DNA of 64,000 nt from the NCBI GenBank assembly GCA_035552195.1, contig DASZLU010000054.1:39799-103798 (forward strand), given 5' to 3'. Shown here in pieces: positions 1 to 7,761 of the stretch. How positions within the stretch are numbered: position 1 is the stretch's first letter; every line of letters starts with the position of its first letter. The translations under genes were made by a program, and so were the position numbers. The notes under the pieces were generated by a model, which ran no database searches, had not been told where the DNA came from, and saw nothing but the letters and a program-made list of their open reading frames with translations. Source of the stretch: CAIKMD01 sp035552195 (lineage in GTDB: Bacteria > Pseudomonadota > Alphaproteobacteria > ATCC43930 > CGMCC-115725).

Positions 1-998
1 GGCACATAGCCCATGGCGATGGCGCCTTCGAGCGAGGGCGAGAAGCCGCCGCTGGTGATCATTCCGATCTCATGCCCGGCAGCGGCGGCATCGATGATCG
101 GCGTGTGGTCGCGCGCGATCTGCCGTCCCTCCGGCTTGATGCCGACACGGCGGCGCGCGGTGCCTTGGGTGAGCTCACGCTGAATGATCCCGTCCCCCGG
201 AAAGCCGCCTTCCTCGCGCCGGCGCTTCTGGATCGTCCAAGCGAGATCGGCCTCGACGGGCGTCGTCGTCTCATCGATATCGTTGCCATAAAGGCAAAGT
301 CCGGCTTCGAGCCGCAGCGTGTCGCGCGCGCCGAGACCAGCCGGCGCGACCTCCGGCTCCGCCAGCAAGCGCTGCGCGAGTCGTTCCGCCTCGGCGCCAG
401 GCACCGAAATCTCGTAGCCGTCCTCGCCGGTATAGCCCGAGCGCGTGACGAAACAGGCAATGCCATCGATCGTGACCGGGGCCATCGCCATAAACGCCAT
501 CGCCTCGACGCCGCGCGCGAGCCGTGCCAGCACGGAAGCCGCGGCGGGGCCTTGCAGCGCGATGAGCGCGCGATCCTCGAGATAGGTCACCGCAGCCTCG
601 CCGAGCGCCGAGCGCATCAGGGCGAGATCCTCGACTTTGCGCGACGCGTTGACGACGAGACGCAGCACCTCGCCGTCTTTTGCCACCATCAGATCGTCGA
701 GAATGCCGCCGCGCTCGTTCGTGAACATCGTGTAACGCACGCGGCCCGAGCGCAGGCCGACGATATCGGCGGGCACCAGCCTCTCGAATTTACCGGCGAT
801 ATCGGCGCCGTTGAGCACGACTTGGCCCATATGCGAGACATCGAAGAGTGAGACTTTCGCACGGGTGTGGCGATGCTCGGCGATGATGCCGGCCGAATAT
901 TGCACCGGCATGTCATAGCCGGCGAAGGGCGTGAGTTTCGCGCCGAGACTTTTATGCACCTCGTAGAGCGGCGTACGCGCGAGCTTTTCTTCCGCCAT
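1..998 (-). CDS. gcvT: Aminomethyltransferase, glycine cleavage T protein (3' end cut by window edge)
   Basis: T protein of the glycine cleavage system. It releases ammonia from the aminomethyl group on lipoyl-GcvH and transfers the one-carbon unit to tetrahydrofolate, giving 5,10-methylene-THF in the cytoplasm. I translated this frame directly: it opens at the ATG at 998 and stays open to base 1, so about 332 residues of a usual ~370 are present. Visible signatures are LFDVSHMGQ (51-59), GGILDDLMV with Asp101, which matches the catalytic D101 of the E. coli enzyme, and RSGYTGEDGYEI (186-197). The folate-binding core is therefore complete and only the C-terminal barrel is lost off the edge. 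gcvH and gcvP are not in view and would be expected to the left. The threonine-to-glycine genes at 16.6-18.9 kb could feed it. Confidence 0.95.
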   Translation of the reverse strand, partial: MAEEKLARTPLYEVHKSLGAKLTPFAGYDMPVQYSAGIIAEHRHTRAKVSLFDVSHMGQVVLNGADIAGKFERLVPADIVGLRSGRVRYTMFTNERGGILDDLMVAKDGEVLRLVVNASRKVEDLALMRSALGEAAVTYLEDRALIALQGPAAASVLARLARGVEAMAFMAMAPVTIDGIACFVTRSGYTGEDGYEISVPGAEAERLAQRLLAEPEVAPAGLGARDTLRLEAGLCLYGNDIDETTTPVEADLAWTIQKRRREEGGFPGDGIIQRELTQGTARRRVGIKPEGRQIARDHTPIIDAAAAGHEIGMITSGGFSPSLEGAIAMGYV

Positions 999-1099
999 GA
1001 GATCGCGAGAGCCCTTACTGCATGTCGAGGCAGCGTTTCGAGATCGTGCCAAACCCTAACATCGCACGGCGGCCGTGACCAGACCGCGGCGCGCGAGAG

Positions 1100-1537
1100 T
1101 CAGATATGATCCGCTTCGATATCTGCCAGCGAATGCCCGACCGCTTCGGCGCCATCTTCGAGCTCGTCTGCGAAGGTCGGGTTGCCCATGAGATAGCCGG
1201 TCGGATCGCGCCGATGCCGCTCGGTCGCGAGCTGCCGCGCCTCGCCCCACTCCTCACGCGCGAAATCGCCGCGGCCGATCCACATCAAGGCGATCACGTC
1301 GATCGCCTCGTCTTCGTTGAGGGAGCGCAACGCGTCGCGCAATTCGGCCTCGGTCCGATCGCCGGGATTATCCGCGAGCACGTCGAGATCACCGTCGTCG
1401 GTCGGATTGGAGCCCGGGTCCGGATCCACGGAATCGACCTTGGCGTCGAATTCGCGCGCCTTAATAATAAGGAAAGCGAGCTTCTCGTCAGAGATATTGA
1501 GCTCGATCGGGTCTAGGCTATCGTCGATTTTCGGCAT
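1100..1537 (-). CDS. DUF3775 family protein
   Basis: Small acidic cytoplasmic protein of about 145 residues. The opening (KIDDSLDPIEL), the segment LAFLIIKAREFDAKVD, and the later ALMWIGRGDF and the C-terminal LADIEADHI match my recollection of the DUF3775 family, whose function is unknown. I start it at the ATG at 1537 because AGGAGG sits just upstream (1542-1547). A longer frame to 1564 exists but lacks a better ribosome site. The middle is rich in Asp and Glu (DPDPGSNPTDDGDLD), probably a flexible loop. It lies 100 bases upstream of gcvT on the same strand and could share its transcript. No catalytic motif is visible. Confidence 0.75.
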   Translation of the reverse strand: MPKIDDSLDPIELNISDEKLAFLIIKAREFDAKVDSVDPDPGSNPTDDGDLDVLADNPGDRTEAELRDALRSLNEDEAIDVIALMWIGRGDFAREEWGEARQLATERHRRDPTGYLMGNPTFADELEDGAEAVGHSLADIEADHI

Positions 1538-1613
1538 GGGGCCTCCTGGCCGAACCCCGGCCACACACCAACAACGCCGCTGCCGGCCAAATGTTGCTCC
1601 GGGGTATCCGCGG

Positions 1614-2855
1614 TCAGTGAATCGCCACCAATCCGACCTTGTTGATGCCGCTTTCAGCGATAGCGAGGCCGTGCCCGTCCGTGGTCGGCATCATGTTGCG
1701 AATGACCCCGCCGCCCGAGGGGACGACCCAGCTCTGGAATTTCTGCGTTTTCGGATCGAAGCGGACGAGCGCATTCGGCTTCACACCGGATTCGCAGTAC
1801 CAGATCACGTCGTCGATCACGGCCATGCCGTAAGGCTGCGCTTTCGGCCCGCCGGGCGACGCGAATTCCGTGACCTCGCCGGTCTTGGGATCGAGCCGGC
1901 CGAGATAGCCGCGCGAATAATCGCCGTACCAGATGATGTCGTCGCTGGTGATGGCGATGCGCCGCGGCCGCGAATTGTCGTGCGGCAATTGATATTCGGT
2001 GATGCGCATCGTCTGCGGATCGATCGAGCCGATCTTGTTGGTGCCGAATTCGTCGAAGAACGGCACGCCATGCGAATTGATCACCATGCCGTAGGGCTGC
2101 GCCTTGGGCGTCGGCGACATCATCATCTTGATATCGCCGCCCGGCGCTTTGGGATCGAGACGGCCGATATAATTGCCGTCCTGCACGGTGAACCAGAGGA
2201 TGCCGTTCTTGTCGAAAAGCGGCGTGTGCGGGTCGCGCGCCTTGGGATCGGGCAACGGGTATTTCGTCACGTTACCGGTCTTGGGATCGAGCTTGCCGAT
2301 ATAGCCGCCGAAATTCGCGGTAAACCAGATATTGCCGTCGGGACCGAATTTCAGCCCGTGCGGCCCCGACATCGACGGCAGCTTGTATTCCCTGATCTTG
2401 CCGGTCTTGGGATCGAGATGGCCGAGGACATTCGCCATCTGGCCGCTATACCAGAGCGTACCGTCGGGCGCGGCGAGCGGATCATGCGGCCGCGAGCCCG
2501 GCGTCGGCACCGTCCAATCCTTGAAGCCGACCTTGACCGGGCCGGGAATCACCACCGGCTTCGGCGTGTCCTTGGGCACCGGGAAATTCTTGGTGAGATA
2601 GGCGGTGACGACCGGCACTTGGTCGGGCGTCAGCGGCGCGCCGACATTGCGCATCATCGCGATCACCGTCTTCCAATCCCCCGGCGAATAGCCCGTATGG
2701 GTGAAGCGGTTGAGCGAATGACAGCCCGAACAGATTTGCTCGACGATGTCCTTGCCCGATCCGTCGGGAAGTTGCGGCTGCTGTTGCTGGGCTTGTTGCG
2801 CATAAGCGGGCGATGCCAGCAGCGCCACCGCGACGAATAGGAAGAGCTCTCGCAC
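1614..2855 (-). CDS. Secreted cytochrome c / virginiamycin B lyase-like beta-propeller fusion protein
   Basis: Periplasmic two-domain protein of 413 residues starting at a GTG (2855) preceded by GAGAGGGG. Residues 1-19 form a signal peptide ending AYA. The next ~80 residues hold one c-type haem site, CSGCH (42-46), followed by a Met-containing segment that could give the second ligand. From about residue 110 a Vgb-type propeller follows, with repeated blades reading LDPKTGKIREYKLP, LDPKTGNVTKYPLP and LDPKTGEVTEF. Related proteins are annotated as lyases or as quinohemoprotein-like 'streptogramin lyases', but true Vgb enzymes lack a haem domain, so the substrate and the electron partner are unknown. 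It is followed downstream by no obvious partner oxidase. Confident about the architecture, not about the reaction. Confidence 0.85.
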   Translation of the reverse strand: MRELFLFVAVALLASPAYAQQAQQQQPQLPDGSGKDIVEQICSGCHSLNRFTHTGYSPGDWKTVIAMMRNVGAPLTPDQVPVVTAYLTKNFPVPKDTPKPVVIPGPVKVGFKDWTVPTPGSRPHDPLAAPDGTLWYSGQMANVLGHLDPKTGKIREYKLPSMSGPHGLKFGPDGNIWFTANFGGYIGKLDPKTGNVTKYPLPDPKARDPHTPLFDKNGILWFTVQDGNYIGRLDPKAPGGDIKMMMSPTPKAQPYGMVINSHGVPFFDEFGTNKIGSIDPQTMRITEYQLPHDNSRPRRIAITSDDIIWYGDYSRGYLGRLDPKTGEVTEFASPGGPKAQPYGMAVIDDVIWYCESGVKPNALVRFDPKTQKFQSWVVPSGGGVIRNMMPTTDGHGLAIAESGINKVGLVAIH

Positions 2856-2876
2856 GGTCCACCCCTCTCGTCGTCA

Positions 2877-2926
2877 TTGCCGGGCTTGTCCCGGCAACCC
2901 AGGGCCCCGCGGAACTGATCCGCGGG
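2877..2926. repeat. Double-hairpin palindromic extragenic repeat
   Basis: Two adjacent perfect stem-loops lie between the dehydrogenase gene and the cytochrome/propeller gene. The first has arms TTGCCGGG (2877-2884) and CCCGGCAA (2890-2897) around CTTGT. The second has arms CCCGCGGA (2906-2913) and TCCGCGGG (2919-2926). The CTTGT loop recurs in the copy at 23549, so this belongs to a dispersed family. Confidence 0.8.
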
Positions 2927-2954
2927 AAGCGCCGAGTATATTACAGAGCGCCGC

Positions 2955-3890
2955 TCACCGCCTCTTCGCCGCGATCGCTTTGGCCGATTCGGCGAGGAAA
3001 TCCGACAGGCGCTTGCGCAACGTCGCCGCCTGTTCCGGCGTCCAATCGCGAAAGCCGCGGCCGTTCTTCATGCCGAGTTCGCCCTTCTCGACTTTCTCGA
3101 CGAGATAAGGATGCGGTCCGGGCGTGCGGTCGAGATCGGCGATCAGCGTTTTATGGATATCGAGCGTGAGGTTGAGTCCGACGAGGTCGGACTGCTCCAA
3201 CGGCCCGCACACCGCCATGCGCGCGCCGAAGCCTTCCTTTACCACGGTATCGAGTGTTTCGGCATCGCACACGCCGGCCGCCACCAGCGCGATCGCCTCG
3301 CGCTTCAGCGCATGCTGCAAGCGGTTGCCGATGAAGCCGGGAATGTCGCGGCGGACATGCACCGGCACTTTGCCGACGGCTTTCAAAAGCGCGATCGTCT
3401 TCTCGACCGTCGCGAGCGACGTGCCTTCGGCCTGTACCACTTCGACCAGCGGCACGAGATGCGGCGGGTTCCAGTAATGCGTGCCGACCACCCGCGCCTT
3501 GTCGGCCACGTCTTGGCCGACTTGCGCAATCGGTATCGCCGAGGTGTTGGTGCAGAGGATCGCACCCGGCTTGGTCTGTCGCCCGAGATTCTCGAAAATC
3601 GCGCGCTTGACCTCGAGCTTCTCGGGCCCCGCCTCGAAGACGAAATCGGCATCGCCGACGGCTGCAGCGAAATCCGCTTCATAGCGGAGGTTCTTGAGGC
3701 CGGCTTTGTCTTGCGCCAAGAGATCGAAGATCGCCGCGACGCGCTCGGGCGCCGAGACAAGGATCTTCGCGTCGGGATCGTGCAGCGCGACGGGATGGCC
3801 GACAGCGGCGAAGATCTGCGCGATGCCGTGACCCATCAGCCCGGCGCCGATAACGGCGATTTTTTGCGATTGGCTCGAAGAGGATGTCAT
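2955..3890 (-). CDS. 3-hydroxyacyl-CoA dehydrogenase family protein
   Basis: NAD-dependent dehydrogenase of the 3-hydroxybutyryl-CoA dehydrogenase/L-gulonate dehydrogenase fold, about 311 residues. The Rossmann motif GAGLMGHG lies at residues 15-22, the NTSAIPI segment follows near 110, and the catalytic region reads THYWNPPHLVPLVEVV, holding the usual His and Glu; GFIGNRL lies just after. The C-terminal domain has the conserved PLEQSDLVGL segment. I place the start at the ATG at 3890, which follows GAGGTGAG; a GTG nine bases upstream (3899) is the alternative. It would oxidise a 3-hydroxyacid or its CoA ester in a degradation pathway. Neighbouring SDR and cyclase genes on the same strand suggest a shared catabolic role, but palindromic repeats separate them. 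Confidence 0.88.
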   Translation of the reverse strand: MTSSSSQSQKIAVIGAGLMGHGIAQIFAAVGHPVALHDPDAKILVSAPERVAAIFDLLAQDKAGLKNLRYEADFAAAVGDADFVFEAGPEKLEVKRAIFENLGRQTKPGAILCTNTSAIPIAQVGQDVADKARVVGTHYWNPPHLVPLVEVVQAEGTSLATVEKTIALLKAVGKVPVHVRRDIPGFIGNRLQHALKREAIALVAAGVCDAETLDTVVKEGFGARMAVCGPLEQSDLVGLNLTLDIHKTLIADLDRTPGPHPYLVEKVEKGELGMKNGRGFRDWTPEQAATLRKRLSDFLAESAKAIAAKRR

Positions 3891-3911
3891 CGCACTCACC
3901 TCAGTTCGTCA

Positions 3912-3965
3912 CCCCCGCGAAAGCGGGGGCCACAGCCATCGCTGGATGCCCGCTTTCGCGGGCAT
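3912..3965. repeat. Double-hairpin palindromic extragenic repeat
   Basis: Two perfect hairpins between the SDR and dehydrogenase genes: CCCCCGC (3912-3918) with GCGGGGG (3923-3929) around GAAA, then ATGCCCGC (3946-3953) with GCGGGCAT (3958-3965) around TTTC. Very stable as RNA. It probably ends or protects transcripts here and belongs to the same general class as the repeats at 2877 and 23549. Confidence 0.8.
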
Positions 3966-3987
3966 GACGGTAATAGGAACGTGGGCT

Positions 3988-4791
3988 TTAGCCAGCGGTG
4001 AAGCCGCCATCGACATAGATGACTTGGCCGGTGGTGAAGTCGGAGGCCGGCGCGAGGAGGTAGAGCGCCATGCCCATCAGATCCTCGACCTCGGCCAAGC
4101 GGCCCAAGGGAATGCGCGACAGCGAGCGCGCGCGTGTCGCCTGGCCGAGCTCGTCCTCGCCATACATCCACGCCGTCAGCTTCGAGCGGAAGACCGTCGG
4201 CGCGATCGAATTGACGGTGATGCCGTGCTTGGCCCATTCGGTCGCGAGCACGCGGGTGAGAGCGTCGGTCGCGCCCTTCGAGGCGCAATAGCCCGTATAG
4301 CCCGAGATGTTGCCGTGGCGGCCGCGCACCGACGACATCATCAGCATTTTGCCTTTGACCTTCTTGTCGATCCAATAGGAACCAACCGCCTTGGCCATGA
4401 ACCATTCGCCGCGGACGTTGGCATCCATCACGGCCTGCCAATCCTCGTATTTCATCTCGTGAATGAAGCCGGCCTTATTGTAGCCGGAGGCGACGACAAG
4501 TTGATCGATCTTGCCGAACGCATCGAGGCCGGCCTTTACCATCGCCTCGGCATCTTCGAGCGTGTCCGGGCGGCGATAGACCACCGCGACTTTGGCGCCG
4601 AGGCTTTTGGCCTCATCGGCGACAACATCGAGCTCGCTTTTCGAGCCCGAAGCCAACACGAGGTTGCAGCCGAGCGAGGCGAGCATCAGCGCGCAGCCGC
4701 GGCCGAACGCGCCCGAGGCGCCGGTGATGAGCGCGGTTTTGCCCTTCACCTCGAACATCGAGAGCGGATTGCGCAGCGTATCGGAGATCAT
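3988..4791 (-). CDS. Short-chain dehydrogenase/reductase (SDR)
   Basis: Classical SDR of 267 residues. The cofactor motif TGASGAFGRG is near the N-terminus, SSVRGR carries the catalytic Ser, and YCASK is the YxxxK catalytic pair; the protein ends with the usual GQVIYVDGG segment. The start is the ATG at 4791, which overlaps the stop of the upstream cupin gene as ATGA, so the two are translationally coupled. A longer frame to 4833 would overlap the cupin gene extensively and is unlikely. Last gene of the cyclase-cyclase-cupin-SDR operon. It would interconvert a hydroxyl and a keto group on the operon's substrate; specificity is not visible. Confidence 0.92.
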   Translation of the reverse strand: MISDTLRNPLSMFEVKGKTALITGASGAFGRGCALMLASLGCNLVLASGSKSELDVVADEAKSLGAKVAVVYRRPDTLEDAEAMVKAGLDAFGKIDQLVVASGYNKAGFIHEMKYEDWQAVMDANVRGEWFMAKAVGSYWIDKKVKGKMLMMSSVRGRHGNISGYTGYCASKGATDALTRVLATEWAKHGITVNSIAPTVFRSKLTAWMYGEDELGQATRARSLSRIPLGRLAEVEDLMGMALYLLAPASDFTTGQVIYVDGGFTAG

Positions 4792-5135
4792 GGCGCCACC
4801 TTGTTGTTCGAGACGATGACGAGCATCGTGCAAACGTGATTGCCGTTATTGACGACGGTGCGTGCTTCCTTCGGCGCGATATGAACCGAGTCGTACGCGC
4901 CGAGCGTGACAGTGCCTTGCTCGGTCGTCACCGTGATCTCGCCGTCGAGCACCATGTAGACGCGCTCGAAATCCGACGCGCTCTTTTCGGCTCGGCCACC
5001 CGGCAGATAATGCGAGAGGCCGACCCAGAAAGTGCTGGTCTTCGAAGCCTCCTGACCCTGGAGACGCAGCGCACTAACGTCGAAATGGTTCGCCGCCTCG
5101 TAGCGCTTCGCGTTTTTGTATTTGGTGACTTGCAT
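4788..5135 (-). CDS. Small cupin-domain protein
   Basis: Single-domain cupin of 115 residues. The double-stranded beta-helix core is recognisable from SHYLPGGRAEKS (first cupin motif, with the metal His residues largely missing), ERVYMVLDGEITVTTEQG, and APKEARTVVNNGNH near the end. Because the HxH pair of motif 1 is not evident, it may bind a ligand rather than act as a metal enzyme. It lies between cyclase and SDR genes, 14 bases after the former and overlapping the latter by ATGA, so it surely belongs to that operon. A similar two-domain cupin is encoded at 23687. Confidence 0.85.
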   Translation of the reverse strand: MQVTKYKNAKRYEAANHFDVSALRLQGQEASKTSTFWVGLSHYLPGGRAEKSASDFERVYMVLDGEITVTTEQGTVTLGAYDSVHIAPKEARTVVNNGNHVCTMLVIVSNNKVAP

Positions 5136-5149
5136 GGTCCGCTCGCCCC

Positions 5150-5944
5150 TTACTCGCGCTCGATACGGAATTCATGCTTCGGATCGACCACGGCGACGAT
5201 GCGGATGCCGCAACCTTCGCCTTCCGGCCAGCGCCAGGGGAAGCACATGAAGGTGCAGCGCTTGCCCGTGACCTTGTCGATGTCGCCGTTGACGTTCTCG
5301 ATGCCGGGGATGCCGTTGGTCATCAGCACTTTGTGCGACGGCTCCCAGAACGGGAAGTCGTCGATGATGTGCCGGCCGGTTTCGGCGAAATATTCGTCAT
5401 CGAGATGCGGCTGCGCCGGGCCCGGGCCATGCGGGCCGAGGAACGTGCCGAGCGGGTGATCGAGCGCCTGCACGTCGATGCCAAACAGCTTGATCTTCTT
5501 TTTGACTAGCCATTCCGCGCCGGCCTTATAAAGGCCCGGCGAGTAGGCAAAGTAATCGGGATTGTCGCCCCAATTGCGATGGCTGCCGGTGTTGACCATG
5601 ACGATGTCGCCCGGCTGGATCTTCGGGCGCGCGGCTTCGAGATCTTCCGGCGTCACCACGCCCCATTTGCCTTTGGGGATCGAGACGACGACGCCGGTGC
5701 CGAAGAAACGCCAGGTCTCGTAATCGGTGATGAAAGGCGTGTTCTCGAGCACGTGGATCGGCGCGTCCATATGCGTGCCGCGATGCATGATGCCTTCATA
5801 TTCGAGCGTCTGCAGCCCGTCCTTGGCATGGAACTCGCGCACTTTGATGTTCATGTTGGCCTTGGACGGCCATTGCGGCATCCCGTGCTTCCACTCGGTG
5901 CTGAGATTATAGAATTCGAGGCCCTTGGTGCTGGTCTTTGGCAT
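5150..5944 (-). CDS. Cyclase family protein (kynurenine formamidase-like metal hydrolase), copy 1
   Basis: Cyclase/KynB-fold hydrolase of 264 residues. The metal-binding motif HxGTHxDxPxH is intact as HRGTHMDAPIH. Downstream landmarks are GDIVMVNTG and GIDVQALDHP. Members hydrolyse amide, lactone or isatin-like rings using a bound divalent metal. The start is the ATG at 5944, preceded by AAGGATCAGG; the longer frame to 6061 would run into the next gene. It follows its paralogue at 5959 by 14 bases and shares the same layout, so the two arose by tandem duplication and are co-transcribed. The substrate is unknown; the SDR and cupin downstream imply a multi-step pathway. Confidence 0.9.
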   Translation of the reverse strand: MPKTSTKGLEFYNLSTEWKHGMPQWPSKANMNIKVREFHAKDGLQTLEYEGIMHRGTHMDAPIHVLENTPFITDYETWRFFGTGVVVSIPKGKWGVVTPEDLEAARPKIQPGDIVMVNTGSHRNWGDNPDYFAYSPGLYKAGAEWLVKKKIKLFGIDVQALDHPLGTFLGPHGPGPAQPHLDDEYFAETGRHIIDDFPFWEPSHKVLMTNGIPGIENVNGDIDKVTGKRCTFMCFPWRWPEGEGCGIRIVAVVDPKHEFRIERE

Positions 5945-5958
5945 TGTCCTGATCCTTC

Positions 5959-6774
5959 TTACCCGACCACCCGCTCGCCCGATTCCAGCCGGTAATTGCC
6001 GGTGGTATCGAAGAACGCGACGAGGCGGATGACGCAGGCGTCGCCGTCCTTCCACAGCCACGGATAGGCGTGGAACGTCGCGCGCTTGCCGGTCACTTCA
6101 TCGAGATCGCCGCCGCAATTCTCGATGGTCGGAATGTTGGCTTTGAGGAGCGTCTTATGCGCGACGTTCCAATCCGGGAAATCCTTCTTCGCATCCTTGC
6201 CGGTCGCATCCTTGTATTGCTGCGCCAGATCGCGGATCTGCGGGCCGTTGCGATGCGGGCCGAGCGAAGTGGCGAGCGGATGATCGACCGTCGCACTGTC
6301 GACGCCGACCAGCTTCACCTTCTTCTTCACGAGCCACTCCGCCGCCTCTTTCGAGAGGCCCGGCGCATGGCCGAAATATTCCTGGCTGTCGGAATAGCGG
6401 TGATGCCACTGCGTGTTGATGACCACGATGTCGTCTTCCTCGATCGCCGGCGTCGCCTTTTCGAGATCGGCGGGAGTGATCAGCTCCCACTTCTTCTTCG
6501 GGATGCCGACGATGACGCCCGAGCCGAAGAACGTGTCCATGCCGATCTCGCCGACGCCCTTGCCGCCGGGGATCAGATGGATCGGCGCATTCACATGCGT
6601 CGAGACATGCATGATCGCGTTGATCTTCTGGGTCATCACGCCGTGCTTGGCGTGATAGGTGATGCGCTCGATGCGCACGTCCTCGTAGCCCGGGAATGTC
6701 GGCGCGTTGTAGCCCCAGCGGTGGCTGAGCTCGTAGAATTTCAGACCCGATACGGGGTCGAGAATGGCAGGCAT
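5959..6774 (-). CDS. Cyclase family protein, copy 2, with altered metal motif
   Basis: Paralogue of the next gene, 271 residues, first gene of the operon. It shares KFYELSHRWG, the WELITPADLEKA region and VGVDSATVDHPLATSLGPH. Where the family has HxGTHxDxPxH this copy reads HVSTHVNAPIH, so the Gly is Ser and the metal-ligand Asp is Asn. The three His remain. It may have a changed metal, a changed reaction, or act as a partner of copy 1. The start is placed at the ATG at 6774 (MPAILDP), preceded by GGGAAG; the frame is open to 6909 but that region overlaps the end of the regulator gene and holds a putative operator. Confidence 0.88.
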   Translation of the reverse strand: MPAILDPVSGLKFYELSHRWGYNAPTFPGYEDVRIERITYHAKHGVMTQKINAIMHVSTHVNAPIHLIPGGKGVGEIGMDTFFGSGVIVGIPKKKWELITPADLEKATPAIEEDDIVVINTQWHHRYSDSQEYFGHAPGLSKEAAEWLVKKKVKLVGVDSATVDHPLATSLGPHRNGPQIRDLAQQYKDATGKDAKKDFPDWNVAHKTLLKANIPTIENCGGDLDEVTGKRATFHAYPWLWKDGDACVIRLVAFFDTTGNYRLESGERVVG

Positions 6775-6871
6775 GTGGCGCTTCCCAATCGTGGTTTTTG
6801 ACCCGGTTGCGGGCATTTTGGCCTGTCGCGTCGATGGGCGAAAGCCAGCTATCGCGCCCGAAACCGGATGA

Positions 6872-6890
6872 CAGATATTATCATTATCTG
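6872..6890. promoter_or_regulatory. Putative operator for the cyclase operon
   Basis: AT-rich palindrome CAGATA-N7-TATCTG overlapping the stop codon of the IclR gene and about 100 bases upstream of the first cyclase. On the minus strand a TTGCAA (6904-6909) lies just upstream and a GATAAT falls inside the palindrome, so repressor binding would cover a promoter. The IclR protein is the obvious candidate binder. Confidence 0.5.
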
Positions 6891-7711
6891 AGATTTTTGT
6901 GTTTTGCAATCCGATGCCGCGCGGCCGGCTTCCGAGCCGCCGGCCTTTTCGCGGGCGCCTCGGGCCGCGGGGCTTTGGCCAAACGCCGCGTCAGCTCGCG
7001 GGCCGCCTCCAAAAGCCGCTGGCGCAGGGCAGCCTCGTCGAAAAGCTCGATCCGCCGCGTCGGCCCGACCACCGTCAGGCTGCCATGCGCCGTGCCATCG
7101 GGATTGAGCAGCGGCGCGGCGAGGCCGATCTGATCCGGCACCAGCAACGCTTCGGTGCGCGATGTGCCTTCGCGCTTGATCTCGTTGAGCGCTTTGCGAA
7201 AGCTCGGCCAGTCGCGGCCCAAGAGATCGCGGTCGGGATCGCCCGGATGGCGATCGAAGACGCGCTTTTGCCGCGCCGGTTTCTGATAGGCGAGCACGAT
7301 CCGCGCCGTGGAGGAGCGGAAGAGCGAGGTGATCTGGCCGCGATGATAGCGCGGGTCGCCGACACCGGTCGGATTCTGCTCGTAGACGTTGAGCACCTGG
7401 TCGTTGAGCCAATAGCTCACCAGCACGATGAGGCCGGTTTCCTGCGCCAGACCTTGCAGCAGATCGCGCCCCACCCGCTCCAGCGGATCGGTCCGCCGCA
7501 TCTGGTAATCGAGGGTGACGATCCGCGGCCCGAGCGTGTAGCTGCCGCCGCCGAGCCGCGCAAACAGCCCCGCGCCATAGAGCTCGCGCACATAGCGGTA
7601 GGCGGTCGGCAGCGAGACCTTCAGCGCCTTGGCGATCTCCTCGGGCGTCCACGACGTCTTGGCGTCGGTGACGAGCTCGAGCGCCGCGATCATCTTCTTG
7701 AGACTGGACAT
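6884..7711 (-). CDS. IclR family transcriptional regulator
   Basis: DNA-binding regulator of 275 residues. The N-terminal winged helix-turn-helix is visible as SWTPEEIAKALKVSLPTAYR followed by YVRELYGAGLFARLGGGSYTLGPR, typical of IclR proteins. The effector-binding domain spans about 80-245 and includes LVSYWLNDQVLNVYEQ and SLTVVGPTRRIELF. The last 25 residues form a basic Ala/Pro/Arg/Lys tail not needed by the family. The competing frame 6849-7721 on the same strand is poor in typical composition and is rejected. It lies upstream of the cyclase operon on the same strand, with palindromes on both sides (6872 and 7721), so it likely controls itself and that operon. Confidence 0.9.
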   Translation of the reverse strand: MSSLKKMIAALELVTDAKTSWTPEEIAKALKVSLPTAYRYVRELYGAGLFARLGGGSYTLGPRIVTLDYQMRRTDPLERVGRDLLQGLAQETGLIVLVSYWLNDQVLNVYEQNPTGVGDPRYHRGQITSLFRSSTARIVLAYQKPARQKRVFDRHPGDPDRDLLGRDWPSFRKALNEIKREGTSRTEALLVPDQIGLAAPLLNPDGTAHGSLTVVGPTRRIELFDEAALRQRLLEAARELTRRLAKAPRPEAPAKRPAARKPAARHRIAKHKNLR

Positions 7712-7720
7712 GGGCTACCA

Positions 7721-7747
7721 CGAGATTATCACATCGCGATAGTCTCG
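7721..7747. promoter_or_regulatory. Putative autoregulatory operator of the IclR gene
   Basis: Near-perfect inverted repeat, CGAGATTATC (7721-7730) and GATAGTCTCG (7738-7747) with a 7-base spacer; 9 of 10 positions pair. It sits 10 bases upstream of the IclR start codon. The shared AGAT/ATC elements resemble the site at 6872. Confidence 0.5.
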
Positions 7748-7761
7748 TTAACCGATCGTAT

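Noticed and set aside
999..1099. Glycine riboswitch upstream of gcvT
   Set aside because: Only about 100 bases are available and I see no tandem glycine aptamer pattern.
6849..7721. Alternative minus-strand frame in the IclR gene
   Set aside because: Arg/Ala-rich shifted frame; the other frame has a proper HTH.
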